From Streptomyces cahuitamycinicus (GTDB lineage: Bacteria; Actinomycetota; Actinomycetes; Streptomycetales; Streptomycetaceae), in assembly GCF_002891435.1 (NCBI RefSeq), contig NZ_POUC01000013.1:1-49087 (forward strand): a stretch of 49,087 bases of DNA, read 5' to 3'. Of this stretch, positions 1 to 8,260 are shown in pieces. The notes under the pieces are model-generated. The model was given only the letters and a program-made list of their open reading frames with translations, made no database searches and was not told the origin of the DNA. How positions within the stretch are numbered: the first letter of the stretch is position 1; each line of letters begins with the position of its first letter. The position numbers and the translations under genes are program-made.

Positions 1-252
1 GCCCCTGCCCCTGCCCCGGACAGCGTTGCCGCTCTCGCGGGCGAGCCGATCGACTGGGACAGGATCCGGGCAGCTGTCGCCCTCGCAGAGGCCCGGCGGG
101 GACAGTCCCCGGCCTCTTCCGGTCCGGGTGCCCCGTCTGTCCAGCTGATGGGTGAGATCACCCGCCGGGTGGCGGTGCGGCACAAGAGCGGCAGGAAAGC
201 GGACACTCGTGCACCGGTCGGCCGCATTCAGCTGCCGGAGCAGCAGTTGTGA
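1..252 (+). CDS. 3' end of an unrecognised gene (cut by window edge)
   Basis: Frame 1 is open from base 1 to a TGA at 250-252, giving the last 83 residues of a protein whose start lies outside the window. The segment is Pro/Ala-rich at first, then has an acidic-Trp patch (EPIDWDRI) and a basic tail (RHKSGRKADTR). Codon third positions are strongly GC, as expected of a real gene. I do not recognise a family. It reads in the same direction as the AhpD-like gene 95 bases downstream. Confidence 0.5.
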   Translation, partial: APAPAPDSVAALAGEPIDWDRIRAAVALAEARRGQSPASSGPGAPSVQLMGEITRRVAVRHKSGRKADTRAPVGRIQLPEQQL

Positions 253-347
253 AGATGCGCCGAGTCGGGCCCGCTGGGGAGACTCGTGTGGGTTAGTCCG
301 GACGCCGGCGGCGTGCGGGTTCCGCATGGTCCAGGAGGTACGCCCCA

Positions 348-1430
348 ATGAGGTCTCTCGTACGAGCGGTGCTGCGCAGCTCGCTGCATCAGATCCGCCA
401 TGTCGACGCCGTCCCGCCGGGCAGGGCGCAGGGACAGGTGGCTCAGGTGTACGCGCAGGCCGAGCGCGATTTCGGTGTGCTGGCGCCGCCCTTGGCCCTG
501 CACTCCCCCGCCCCCGCCGTGCTCGCCGCGAGCTGGCTGCTGCTGCGTGAAACTCTGCTGGTCGAGGGCGTGGTGAGCCGCGCAGCGAAGGAGGTCGTCG
601 CCACGGAGGTCTCCCGCGCCAACTCCTGCCCGTACTGTGTCGACGTCCACCAAGCCGCGGCCGAGACCCTTACTGCCGCGCCCCAGGGGGAGCACGCCGA
701 CCTGGCCGACTGGGCTCGCACCTGTCGGCCGTCGCCCGGCCCGACGCAGGAGTGCGGCCCGCCGCCGTTCACTGCCCTTGAGGCTCCCGAACTCTGCGGC
801 GTGGCCGTCACGTTCCACTACCTCAACCGAATGGTCAGCGTCTTCCTCGCTGACTCACCCGTGCCGGCGCAGGCCCCCGACCTGGCACGCGGCCCGATAC
901 TGCGCACGGTTGCCCGGAGCATGACCGCCGCCTCCGGCCGTCCGCTGGCGCCCGGTGCCGCGCTCGAGCTGCTCCCGTCGGCGCAGCTTCCGGCCGGTCT
1001 GGAGTGGGCCGAGGGCAACCCGGCCGTCGCGGGCGCCCTCGCCCGGGCCTGTCATGCTGTGAACAGGTCGGCGGCCTGGGTCCCCGAACAGGTGCGGCAG
1101 CGGGTGTACAACCGGTTCGCCCTGTGGAACGGGGCGCCGGCGGGTCCCACCGCGGGATGGTTCGAGGATGCCGTCATCGGCCTGCCCACCAGCGACCGGC
1201 CCACTGCCAAGCTCGCCCTGCTGACGGCGTATGCCCCCTACCGAGTCACCGAAGCCGATGTCTCCGCCTTCCGCGACCGCCACCCGACCGACCGTGAGCT
1301 GATCGAGCTCACCTCCTGGGCCGCGATGACGACAGCCCTGCGTATCGGTACATGGCTGCCGCTGCCCGTGCGGGCCCCACGGGCAGTCCCGGAGCCGGCT
1401 GACGTGCCTGCCACGCCCCGCGGCCGTTAG
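348..1430 (+). CDS. AhpD-like / carboxymuconolactone decarboxylase-family protein
   Basis: 360 residues. The N-terminal third contains the AhpD-type redox centre NSCPYCVDVH: Cys94 and Cys97 form the CxxC, His101 is four residues after the second Cys and Glu82 lies twelve before the first, matching the spacing of AhpD catalytic residues. The rest is helical and has no motif I recognise, and the protein is about twice the length of a single AhpD domain, so it may be a double-domain form. The ATG has a good ribosome site (GGAGG near 332). By family it would act as a thiol peroxidase or disulfide reductase in the cytoplasm. At the edge of an enediyne cluster a role in oxidative self-protection is possible, but that is inference. 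It converges with the TyrA-like gene at 1584-2255. Confidence 0.7.
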   Translation: MRSLVRAVLRSSLHQIRHVDAVPPGRAQGQVAQVYAQAERDFGVLAPPLALHSPAPAVLAASWLLLRETLLVEGVVSRAAKEVVATEVSRANSCPYCVDVHQAAAETLTAAPQGEHADLADWARTCRPSPGPTQECGPPPFTALEAPELCGVAVTFHYLNRMVSVFLADSPVPAQAPDLARGPILRTVARSMTAASGRPLAPGAALELLPSAQLPAGLEWAEGNPAVAGALARACHAVNRSAAWVPEQVRQRVYNRFALWNGAPAGPTAGWFEDAVIGLPTSDRPTAKLALLTAYAPYRVTEADVSAFRDRHPTDRELIELTSWAAMTTALRIGTWLPLPVRAPRAVPEPADVPATPRGR

Positions 1431-1583
1431 CGGCTCCCGGCCCTCACGGCCCGGGCCGTGAGGCGAGTTGCGCGCAGCATTCCCGGCCGATGGCCTTCCG
1501 CGTCTCGCCGGGGACGTCTGCGGCTCTTTCATGGCGCGGCACCGAGGGCTGGTGACTCCGGCGTCGCACAGGACGGCCCAGTC
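1431..1583. other. Short convergent intergenic gap
   Basis: Gap between two convergent genes. It contains a GC-rich inverted repeat just after the AhpD-like stop (CGGCCCGGGCCG around 1449-1460) that could act as a transcription stop. Nothing else is seen. Confidence 0.3.
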
Positions 1584-2255
1584 CTACCGCCTTCCGCGTA
1601 CTCGCCCGTACCAGCCGTGCGGCTGTCCCAGCCGGCACAACGGGGACACCGGCTCAGGCACCGGGGAGCGCGGCCCGCACTGCGCGACGCGCCGGGGCGA
1701 GCGGGCAGTCATCGCGTGGTGCCGCCCCTGCGGCATCCCGGCTGACCCGTCCCGGCAGTACGCTCCGCAGAGCGACACCAGTTCCCGGACGGCGACCAGT
1801 GCCTCGGCCAGCAGGGGGGCGTACGGGCGCAGCAGCCAGGGCCGGCCGGCGAAAAGGTCGGCGTGGGCCTCGGCCGCGCAGGACGGCAGCCGGGCCGCCA
1901 GGGGATGCCCCGGGACGTGGCCGAGGAGGTCGCAGCCGCGCAGCATGGCCTCCGTCCGGATCCGCTCGTCGGATCCGGCGACATCGGTGTAGACGCGGCC
2001 GAGGCTGCTGACCTGGGCCGCGTACAGGACGTCGACAAGGTCACTGTCCGGGACGGCGACGACCACGAGGTCGGCGGCCGGCAGGTCTTGTGTGAGGCCC
2101 GTCCCGGCTCCCCTGCTCCGGGCCTCGGCCAGTGCTCGGGAGTCGGGATCGTCGAGAGCCACGGATACTCCGGAACGGGTCAGCGCGAGCGCTATGGAGG
2201 TACCGACGGGGCCGCAGCCGATCACGGTGACCCGGTTCAGGGCACTGGGGGTCAT
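1584..2255 (-). CDS. Prephenate dehydrogenase-like (TyrA) NAD-binding protein, C-terminally short
   Basis: 223 residues. It starts with a Rossmann fold, VTVIGCGPVGTSIALAL (GxGxxG, residues about 9-25), then an acidic residue after beta-2 (ALDDPD). VVVAVPDSDLVDVL and GHVPGHPLAARL match the TyrA/prephenate dehydrogenase pattern, in which the GHP-containing loop is typical. After about residue 165 the sequence becomes low-complexity Arg/Pro-rich and the usual helical dimerisation domain is missing; TyrA proteins are normally about 280-360 residues. The start has a strong GAGGAGG site. Tyrosine-derived units decorate several enediynes, so a precursor-supply role would fit, but the truncation makes activity doubtful. 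Confidence 0.55.
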   Translation of the reverse strand: MTPSALNRVTVIGCGPVGTSIALALTRSGVSVALDDPDSRALAEARSRGAGTGLTQDLPAADLVVVAVPDSDLVDVLYAAQVSSLGRVYTDVAGSDERIRTEAMLRGCDLLGHVPGHPLAARLPSCAAEAHADLFAGRPWLLRPYAPLLAEALVAVRELVSLCGAYCRDGSAGMPQGRHHAMTARSPRRVAQCGPRSPVPEPVSPLCRLGQPHGWYGRVRGRR

Positions 2256-2335
2256 GAGTCCTCCTCACGGTACTAGTGGCCTGGGGCGACGGACGGCTCG
2301 CCGGCCCACATCCGCCGCCCAGCGCCCGGGGGAGG

Positions 2336-3139
2336 TCAGGCCGGGGTCGGGGCGAACTGACCGGGCTTGCGGCCCTCGCCCGCAGGGCCGCGGTAGGCCT
2401 GGGCAATGTCCAGCCATCGATCGGCATCCTCACCGGTCGCGGTCAGTGCGAGGTCGTCGCGGTGCCTGCGCCGGGTCACGAGCAGACAGAAGTCGTGCGC
2501 AGGCCCGCTCACCGTCTGGCGGGCTTCCTCGGGCCCGATGGTCCACACCTGCCCCGCAGGTGAGGTGAGTTCGAAGCGGAAAGGCTCGGCGGGCGGGGTC
2601 AGGCCGCGGGACTGGTAGCCGAAGTCACGCGTCAGGTAGGCGAAGAAGGCCAGGTGGCGCAGCCGCTCGGTGGGCAGGCGAGGCACCCCGAGGGCATCGG
2701 CGATGTCCTGGCCGTGCGCAAACAGCTCCATGATTCCGGCACTGGCCAGCACAGCCGGCGGCAGCGGGTTGACCAGCCACGGCACAACCTGCCCTTCGGG
2801 CACGCCGGCCAGCGCCCGCACGGAGGCCTGACCCTCGGCTCGGAAGCGGCCGATGAGTTCGCGGGGCGGGAGCCCGTTGTACTGTGCGAGGGCCGCGTTG
2901 ACGGCTCCGTCGAAGTCGCGTGCGGCCCCTGCCGCCATGGCCTTGAAGGTCTCCGGCTCCGCGGCGGCGGTCTTCGCCAGCGTGAAGATGAAGGTCAGAT
3001 GGGCGATCTGGTCGGCGACGTCCCAGCCGGCGGCCGGGGTCGGGGTGTGCCACGCGGCGTCGTCGATGTTTTCGACCAGTTGGGCGACTTCGTCGATGTC
3101 GGCGGTCAGGGCCGCGAGTACGTCGTTCAGGCTGGACAT
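2336..3139 (-). CDS. TIGR03084/maleylpyruvate isomerase-type (DinB-like) protein
   Basis: 267 residues. The N-terminal four-helix-bundle part (WDVADQIAHLTFIFTLAK, with His in the first helix pair, and later MELFAHGQDIADALG) has the metal-ligand histidine pattern of the mycothiol-dependent maleylpyruvate isomerase/DinB_2 superfamily. The C-terminal part (FRFELTSPAGQVWTIGPEEA...VSGPAHDFCLLVTRR) matches the SCP2-like wHTH-free extension seen in TIGR03084 proteins. The reaction is not known for this subfamily; a thiol-dependent isomerase or detoxification step is possible. Start with a GAGGAG site. It lies in the leftward accessory block of the enediyne cluster, with the operator-like motif GAGTTG-N9-ACTC (3202-3220) about 60 bases upstream of its start. 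Confidence 0.6.
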   Translation of the reverse strand: MSSLNDVLAALTADIDEVAQLVENIDDAAWHTPTPAAGWDVADQIAHLTFIFTLAKTAAAEPETFKAMAAGAARDFDGAVNAALAQYNGLPPRELIGRFRAEGQASVRALAGVPEGQVVPWLVNPLPPAVLASAGIMELFAHGQDIADALGVPRLPTERLRHLAFFAYLTRDFGYQSRGLTPPAEPFRFELTSPAGQVWTIGPEEARQTVSGPAHDFCLLVTRRRHRDDLALTATGEDADRWLDIAQAYRGPAGEGRKPGQFAPTPA

Positions 3140-3201
3140 ACGTTGCTCCTCACGAAACGGGTGTTCAGGGACTGCACAGTGTGTGACGGGACCGCGCCAC
3201 G

Positions 3202-3220
3202 GGAGTTGTCCGAAGCAACT
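3202..3220. promoter_or_regulatory. Operator-like motif, copy A (GAGTTG-N9-ACTC)
   Basis: GAGTTG and ACTC separated by nine bases, also readable as an inverted repeat GAGTTG/CAACTC with a seven-base spacer. The same arrangement with the same nine-base spacing occurs at 22041-22059, directly upstream of the HxlR-type regulator, and a related half occurs at 3754-3767. It sits in the promoter region of the 2336-3139 gene. Confidence 0.4.
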
Positions 3221-3244
3221 CAGCAGGCCCGATGGAAGCGTCGG

Positions 3245-3706
3245 TCACGCCGCCGACTGTCCCGCCAGCGTCCGGATGCCGGCCGAGTACGGTTCGAGGG
3301 CCCGGGCCAGCGCGTCCGGTATCAGGGACGGCACAGTCGCGGTGTTCGGCCCGCGCATGCACGCGACCCGCTGCCTGCCCCGGGCGACCAGGACCTCACC
3401 GCCGTCCTCGCCCACCTTGACGTAGTCGAACGAGAACTCCAGTTGTGTCTGGCCCAGTTCGGAGAGCCGCATCCGGATCGAGAGCTCGTCGAAGGCGGTG
3501 ATCTCGGAGAAGAACTCACAGTCCACCTTCAGGGTGAAGAGCTTGAGGTCCTTCTGCACCTCGGCAAGGACTGCCGGTGCCTTCTCCTTCAGAAACAGCT
3601 CACGGCACCGCCCCTGCCAGCGCAGGTAGTTCACGTAGTAGACGTTGCCGACGAGGTTGGTCTCCTCGAAGCCGACGGTGTGGCGGTACTCGAAGTAGTC
3701 GGTCAT
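3245..3706 (-). CDS. Enediyne hotdog thioesterase (E10/TEBC type), canonical paralogue
   Basis: 153 residues, the usual size for the enediyne polyene thioesterase that releases the nascent polyene from the PKS acyl carrier protein. The N-terminus YFEYRHTVGFEETNLVGN and the following VYYVNYLRWQGRCRE reproduce the conserved helix of this family, and FTLKVDCEFFSEI and FDYVKV fit the hotdog sheet. Asn17 replaces the Asp found in 4-hydroxybenzoyl-CoA-type hotdog thioesterases, as expected for enediyne enzymes. It is not next to pksE; a second, divergent copy is (10155-10604). It lies between the GMC oxidoreductase and the TIGR03084 gene, with intergenic gaps of about 105-115 bases on both sides, so it may have its own promoter. 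Confidence 0.85.
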   Translation of the reverse strand: MTDYFEYRHTVGFEETNLVGNVYYVNYLRWQGRCRELFLKEKAPAVLAEVQKDLKLFTLKVDCEFFSEITAFDELSIRMRLSELGQTQLEFSFDYVKVGEDGGEVLVARGRQRVACMRGPNTATVPSLIPDALARALEPYSAGIRTLAGQSAA

Positions 3707-3753
3707 GCTCTTCGACCTTCTCTCAGCTGTCGGGATGATGGTCCGGCTTCTTG

Positions 3754-3767
3754 AAGCAACTCACTTG
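3754..3767. promoter_or_regulatory. Operator-like motif, copy B (GAAGCAACTCACTTG)
   Basis: Upstream of the 3245-3706 thioesterase. It shares GAAGCAACTCA with copy A (3211-3221) and ACTCACTTG with copy C (22056-22064). The GAGTTG half is not preserved here. Confidence 0.3.
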
Positions 3768-3821
3768 TCCGGCTGACGTGCCGAACGGCACGGGTCTGAG
3801 CCGTCCTGCCGCGCGGCGCCC

Positions 3822-5480
3822 CTACCGGCGAGCCAGGGAGGGCAGCAGGGGCAGGACGCTCTTGCGGCCGCCGCGCGAACCGTCGGGTGCCGGGGCGCCG
3901 TAACTGACGGCGACCCCCTTGTCCCGGGCCGCCTGAACGATGCCCGGCACCGCGCGCTCGGCGAGTGCCGCGATGGTCATGGCGGGGTTGACGGTCAGCG
4001 CACCGGGGACGGCGGAGCCGTCGGTGACAAAGATCCCGGGGTGGCCGCGCAGCTCGTTGCGGTCATCGAGGGCGGAAGTGTGCGGGTCGTCTCCCATCCT
4101 GCAGGAGGCGAGCGGGTGGACGGTGTACGCACCCACCAGATCGTTGGTCCACGGCATCACCTCGGCCAGGCCGTCCTTCTCCAGGATTTCCTTGACCTCG
4201 GCGTCGGACTGCTCCCAGGCACGGATCGTGGTCTTCGCCGGGCTGTAGCTCAGGTTGCCGCGGCCCAGCATCTGCTGGGAGATGCGGTGGGCGTTGCCCG
4301 TCGCCGGCGGCGGTCCGAAGACCCCTTCGTTGTCGTCCTCGATCATCGTGAAGATCGTCAGCCAGGACTTCCAGCGCCGAAGTAGCTCCTTCTTCCCGGT
4401 ACCGAACCATGAGGGCCCGGTGGCGTCGGGTACCTGGGCGAGGATCGTGCCCAGGCCCGGCGGGAAGTAAAGCTGCTCCAGTGAATAGCGGGAGTACTCG
4501 GGCAAGCTCCCATCGAGCCGGTCCCAGTTGGCCACGGTGGGACCCTTGCCGATGTGGTTGGCGGCGTAGGCCACTCCGTCGCCGCGGTCGAGGCCCAGCA
4601 GCTCGGCCGCCTTGTCCTCGTTGATGACCGCGGTGTTGAGGCGCTCGCCGTTGCCGGAGAAGTATCGGCCGACCGACCTCGGCATGATGCCGAGGGTCGC
4701 CTCGCTGCGCTGCAGGATGACCGGAGTGGCGGCGGCACCCGCGGCGATGACGACGATCTTCGCCTCGATGACCCCGTTGCCGTTGTGGATGCGGTAGTCC
4801 TCGTCGTGCACGACGTTGTAGTGCACGCGGTAGTCGCCGTCCGGGGTTCGGGATATGTGCTGCACCTCGTGCAGGGGCCTGATCTCGGCGCCGTGGGCCA
4901 GGGCGGCCGGAAGATAATTGACGAGAAGAGACTGCTTGGCCTCGAAGCGACAACCGGCCATCATCCAGTTGCAGTTGACGCACTTGGAATTGTCGACGGC
5001 CACGGGCAGCGGATTGGCGGTGCGGCCCGTGTGGTCGCAGGCTGCCGCCCACAGCCCGCCCGCGTAACTGACGTCACTCCACTCCTGCTTGGTGATGGAG
5101 AGCGACTCGGCGACCCGGTCGTACCAGGGATCCAGGGTGCCGCGGCTGATCGCCGCAGGCCACATCCGGCGGCCGATGGAGCCGTGCCGGTCGAAGATGA
5201 AACGGGGCGCCCGGGGCATGGCCGCGAAGTAGACGACGCTGCCACCGCCGACGCAGTTGCCGCCGAGCACGCTCATCCCGTTGCCGACCACGAAGTCGAA
5301 GGCGCGGGTGTAGGACGAACCGAGCTTGTAGTCGTGCTCGAATTCACTGCTCTCAAGCCAGGGCCCCCGCTCCAGAACGGTGACCTTGGCACCGCCGGCC
5401 GCCAGATGGTAAGCGGTGATCGCACCACCGAAGCCACTGCCGACAACCAGGACGTCCGTATGTTCGACGGCGCTGCTCAT
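3822..5480 (-). CDS. GMC-family FAD oxidoreductase (enediyne E9 type)
   Basis: 552 residues from the ATG at 5480, which overlaps the stop of the upstream gene (ATGA). An open frame continues 5' of this ATG but is a shadow of that upstream gene. The N-terminal VLVVGSGFGGAITAYHL is the FAD-binding GxGxxG, followed by the GMC signature region (GNCVGGGSVVY). A Cys cluster KCVNCNWMMAGCRF lies mid-protein. The C-terminus has HPLASCRMG and NPAMTIAALAERA, the GMC/cholesterol-oxidase-type active-site and FAD-closing motifs. Family members oxidise alcohols to carbonyls. In nine-membered enediyne clusters a gene of this type (E9) accompanies a small DUF5987 protein, exactly as here. Translational coupling to the gene at 5477-6067 suggests the two proteins act together. 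Confidence 0.8.
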   Translation of the reverse strand: MSSAVEHTDVLVVGSGFGGAITAYHLAAGGAKVTVLERGPWLESSEFEHDYKLGSSYTRAFDFVVGNGMSVLGGNCVGGGSVVYFAAMPRAPRFIFDRHGSIGRRMWPAAISRGTLDPWYDRVAESLSITKQEWSDVSYAGGLWAAACDHTGRTANPLPVAVDNSKCVNCNWMMAGCRFEAKQSLLVNYLPAALAHGAEIRPLHEVQHISRTPDGDYRVHYNVVHDEDYRIHNGNGVIEAKIVVIAAGAAATPVILQRSEATLGIMPRSVGRYFSGNGERLNTAVINEDKAAELLGLDRGDGVAYAANHIGKGPTVANWDRLDGSLPEYSRYSLEQLYFPPGLGTILAQVPDATGPSWFGTGKKELLRRWKSWLTIFTMIEDDNEGVFGPPPATGNAHRISQQMLGRGNLSYSPAKTTIRAWEQSDAEVKEILEKDGLAEVMPWTNDLVGAYTVHPLASCRMGDDPHTSALDDRNELRGHPGIFVTDGSAVPGALTVNPAMTIAALAERAVPGIVQAARDKGVAVSYGAPAPDGSRGGRKSVLPLLPSLARR

Positions 5481-6067
5481 GCGGGGCTCCCGGTGGGCGT
5501 GGTGTCGGGGTGGGGGTCGGCGAGGGCACGGCCGTAACCGAAGTCTTCGAAGCGCCACAGGCCGTCGGCGTCGGGACTCGGGATGCCCATGGCCACGAGT
5601 CCGGGGTGGCCGTCCGCCAGCGCCTGGGCCGTGTGCAGATGGGCGGCCGAGTCGAAGGCCATGTTGCAGAACAGTGCGAGCAGCACCCAGAACTCCTTCT
5701 CCGGATGCCCCGGCGTCGTCAACCGCTGGATCAGCGACGCACGGTGCTCGTAGGCGAGTGCCACGAACGGGGGCACCGTCGGGTCGAGGCGCAAGGCCTG
5801 TTCCGCGGCGTAGGCCTCGGCGTGTGCGTTGACGCGCCGGGCCAAGTCCTCGAGGCCGTCGTGGATGCCGGTGGCGTCCCACTGCAGCAGCTCGAGCGCG
5901 CCGGCCTGGACCGCGCCACCGCCCGTGGCGACGCCGGCGATCGCCCGGTCTCCGGGGCCGCGCTTGGCACCGGGAATGATGGTGTCCGCATAGGCCTCAA
6001 GGGTCATTGTGACGTTCTCGCCAAGAGGCGTCTGGAGATATTTGCCGTCCTGCAACTCGTCCTCCAT
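5477..6067 (-). CDS. Small partner of the GMC oxidoreductase (DUF5987/E8-like)
   Basis: 196 residues, overlapping the GMC gene by 4 bases. It contains TLEAYADTIIPGAKRGPGDRAIAGV, resembling the gluconate-2-dehydrogenase subunit 3 layout, and FWVLLALFCNMAFDSAAHLHTAQAL near the C-terminus. I see no TAT or Sec signal. Such small helical proteins are encoded beside GMC flavoproteins and probably aid folding or electron transfer. The proposed ATG at 6067 lacks a clear ribosome site; an internal ATG at codon 21 is an alternative. The 283-base gap to the divergent StrR-like gene should hold both promoters. Confidence 0.6.
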   Translation of the reverse strand: MEDELQDGKYLQTPLGENVTMTLEAYADTIIPGAKRGPGDRAIAGVATGGGAVQAGALELLQWDATGIHDGLEDLARRVNAHAEAYAAEQALRLDPTVPPFVALAYEHRASLIQRLTTPGHPEKEFWVLLALFCNMAFDSAAHLHTAQALADGHPGLVAMGIPSPDADGLWRFEDFGYGRALADPHPDTTPTGSPA

Positions 6068-6350
6068 CGACGTCTATCGGAGTGGGCGCCCTTCGGCGTG
6101 ACAGGGAAGCTATGGCGCATCACTGCGTTCAGGCAACCGCGTTAGGCCGAAGACAAACTCTCCAGAGTGGGTCCTACTGAGCAACCGACTCCCCTAAGTC
6201 GGCGTATCTCGGCCCTCTCATTCCCGCCGCATCGTGGGGCATCGCTACGCTCCCGACCGGATGCACTCCCGATCCACCCGCAATTGTCCTTCGTCAGTGG
6301 CACGGCGGCACGTACGCGGTAGTGCCATCGGTTTCATGTGTGGGGGAAGC
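6068..6350. promoter_or_regulatory. Divergent promoter region between E8-like and StrR-like genes
   Basis: A 283-base gap between divergent genes. It contains a small palindrome CCGACT-N6-AGTCGG (6185-6202). No StrR-type consensus operator was recognised. Confidence 0.35.
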
Positions 6351-7439
6351 ATGAACGGTTCTGAGCATTCCATCGCCCCATCGACGGATCCAGTTCGCCA
6401 CATCCATATCGATGCACTGGTTCCTGCGGATTCTCCGCGCTTGAACGGAATCGACACGAATCATGTGCACAGGCTGGCTGACATCTACCCGTGCCTGCCC
6501 CCGGTTCTTGTGCACCGCCCCACCATGCGCGTGGTGGACGGTATGCATCGCATAGGAGCCGCCGCGCTCCGCGGTCTTACCTCCGTCGCGGTCCACTTCT
6601 TCGACGGCACCGAAGAGGAGGTCTTCCTGCGGTCGGTCTCGGCGAACACGTCCCACGGACTGCCGCTGTCCCTGGCCGACCGAAAGGCGGCCGCGCAGCG
6701 CATCCTCGATTCGCACCCGAGTCTCTCGGACCGTGCCGTCGCTGGATACGTGGGCCTCGACGCGAAGACCGTGGCGGCCCTCCGTCAGTGTTCAGCCGCG
6801 GATTCTCCGCCGCTGAACGCCCGGATGGGTGCCGACGGGCGTGTGTATCCGCTCGACCGCACAGCGGAGCGTATGCACGCCGCCGAGCTCCTGACCAGGG
6901 ATCCCAGCCTTCCGCTGCGCACCGTCGTCAAGGAGACGGGGCTGTCCCTCGGGACCGCGCACGACGTACGGCAGAGGCTGCTGCGGGGAGATCGGCCAGT
7001 CCCCGAGAGCCGACCGGGCCGAGCACGTCCGGCCGGTGCGGGCGGCGCCCGCACCGGCGATCCGGCCAAAGCCGCGAGTTCCCCCGCGGGCGCTGACGCC
7101 CCGGGGACGCCGCGCGCCCGCCCGTCGGCCCACCAGCTGAGGACGCCCCGTTCCCGCGGCGCGCTCGATGCGCTGCGCAGGCTTGCCGCTGATCCCTCCC
7201 TGCGTCACTCGGACTCGGGCCGGGACTTCATTCGATGGATTCACGTCCACTTCGTCATGGACGAGGCCTGGCGAAAGCGTCTGGACACGATTCCACCGCA
7301 CTGCACGGAGTCAGTGGCGGAGCTTGCCCAGGAATGCGCCGACTCCTGGCGCAGGTTCGCGGATGAGCTTTCCAGGAAGCGCCACGTGGCTCTGCCGGTC
7401 CACCCGGAGATGAGAGCAACTCGGCCATCTCGACATTGA
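6351..7439 (+). CDS. StrR-like pathway activator (ParB-like N-domain plus HTH)
   Basis: 362 residues from the ATG at 6351, which follows GGGGGAAG; an upstream in-frame ATG at 6234 has no ribosome site. The ParB/Srx-like motif VVDGMHRIGAAALRG (residues about 60-75) and FFDGTEEEVFLRSVSANTSHGLPLSLADRKAAAQRIL are typical of StrR/NovG-type cluster-situated activators. A helix-turn-helix follows (LSDRAVAGYVGLDAKTVAALR), then NARMGADGRVYPLD, another hallmark of the group. The C-terminal third is Ala/Pro/Arg-rich. By family it binds promoters of the biosynthetic operons and switches them on. It is 24 bases upstream of the AraC-like gene and probably co-transcribed. Confidence 0.8.
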   Translation: MNGSEHSIAPSTDPVRHIHIDALVPADSPRLNGIDTNHVHRLADIYPCLPPVLVHRPTMRVVDGMHRIGAAALRGLTSVAVHFFDGTEEEVFLRSVSANTSHGLPLSLADRKAAAQRILDSHPSLSDRAVAGYVGLDAKTVAALRQCSAADSPPLNARMGADGRVYPLDRTAERMHAAELLTRDPSLPLRTVVKETGLSLGTAHDVRQRLLRGDRPVPESRPGRARPAGAGGARTGDPAKAASSPAGADAPGTPRARPSAHQLRTPRSRGALDALRRLAADPSLRHSDSGRDFIRWIHVHFVMDEAWRKRLDTIPPHCTESVAELAQECADSWRRFADELSRKRHVALPVHPEMRATRPSRH

Positions 7440-7463
7440 CGCCTATCAACCACGGGAGAGACC

Positions 7464-8234
7464 GTGAACTCGACCACGACGGAGCACGCCATCCGCAAGG
7501 TTGTCGAATACATGCGCATCAACCTCGGGAATGACTTGACGATCGACGACATGGCGCGCACGGCGATGTTCAGCAAGTTTCACTTCACCCGGATATTCAA
7601 GGACGCGACAGGCATATCGCCAGGTCGGTTCCTCTCGGCGCTCCGGCTGCAGGAGGCCAAACGCCTCCTGGTGCGCACCGATTTCAGTGTCGCCGACATC
7701 AGCAGTCAGGTCGGCTACAGCAGTGTCGGCACCTTCAGTTCACGGTTCAAGGAGTGTGTCGGCATTCCCCCGAGCGAGTTCCGCGACCGCAGGGGCATCA
7801 TGCGGGAGATTCCCAGAGCGGCTGCGATGGCAAGCCTCAGCGATGTGGCACAGCGCCGTTCGCTGCGCGGCCGGGTCGTCCGTACACCGGGAAGCGCGCC
7901 GGGCCCCATCTTCGTTGGGCTCTTTCCCAGCTGTGTTCCGCAGGGCCGGCCGGTGCGTTTCACTGGGCTGGAGGAACCTGGCGTCTTCGAGCTGGCAGAC
8001 GTTCCGCCCGGCAGCTGGTACGTCCTGGCGCATTCGGCCCCCGACGCCGCGCTCGACCGCCCGGACGTGGCCGCGTCCGACGAGTTGTACGTCGGACGGC
8101 ACGGCCCGGTCACGGTGCACGCCGGCACGCTCGTCATGCCACTGCAGATCGTGTTGCGTCCCCGGGACGCCCTGGATCCGCCGGTGCTCCTCGCCCTGCA
8201 CGACATGCGCGCGGAGCATCCGGCGTCCGTCTGA
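7464..8234 (+). CDS. AraC-family regulator
   Basis: 256 residues, GTG start after GGGAGAG. Unlike most AraC proteins the DNA-binding domain is N-terminal: two helix-turn-helix units (LTIDDMARTAMFSKFHFTRIFK, then FSVADISSQVGYSSVGTFSSRFK) with the AraC signature in residues about 10-105. The C-terminal 150 residues form a beta-rich domain of unknown ligand. AraC proteins with this layout occur in several enediyne clusters. It ends 26 bases before the 3' end of the convergent P450 gene, so it likely works with the StrR-like activator on the cluster. Confidence 0.8.
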   Translation: MNSTTTEHAIRKVVEYMRINLGNDLTIDDMARTAMFSKFHFTRIFKDATGISPGRFLSALRLQEAKRLLVRTDFSVADISSQVGYSSVGTFSSRFKECVGIPPSEFRDRRGIMREIPRAAAMASLSDVAQRRSLRGRVVRTPGSAPGPIFVGLFPSCVPQGRPVRFTGLEEPGVFELADVPPGSWYVLAHSAPDAALDRPDVAASDELYVGRHGPVTVHAGTLVMPLQIVLRPRDALDPPVLLALHDMRAEHPASV

Positions 8235-8260
8235 CGGACGGTGGGTTGCGGGGCGGTTCG

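Noticed and set aside
2654..3754. 366-residue open frame on the plus strand
   Set aside because: Antisense to the TIGR03084 and thioesterase genes, no family motifs.
5481..5882. N-terminal extension of the GMC frame (to 5882)
   Set aside because: Overlaps the E8-like gene in another frame; ATG at 5480 begins with the FAD-binding motif and overlaps the upstream stop.
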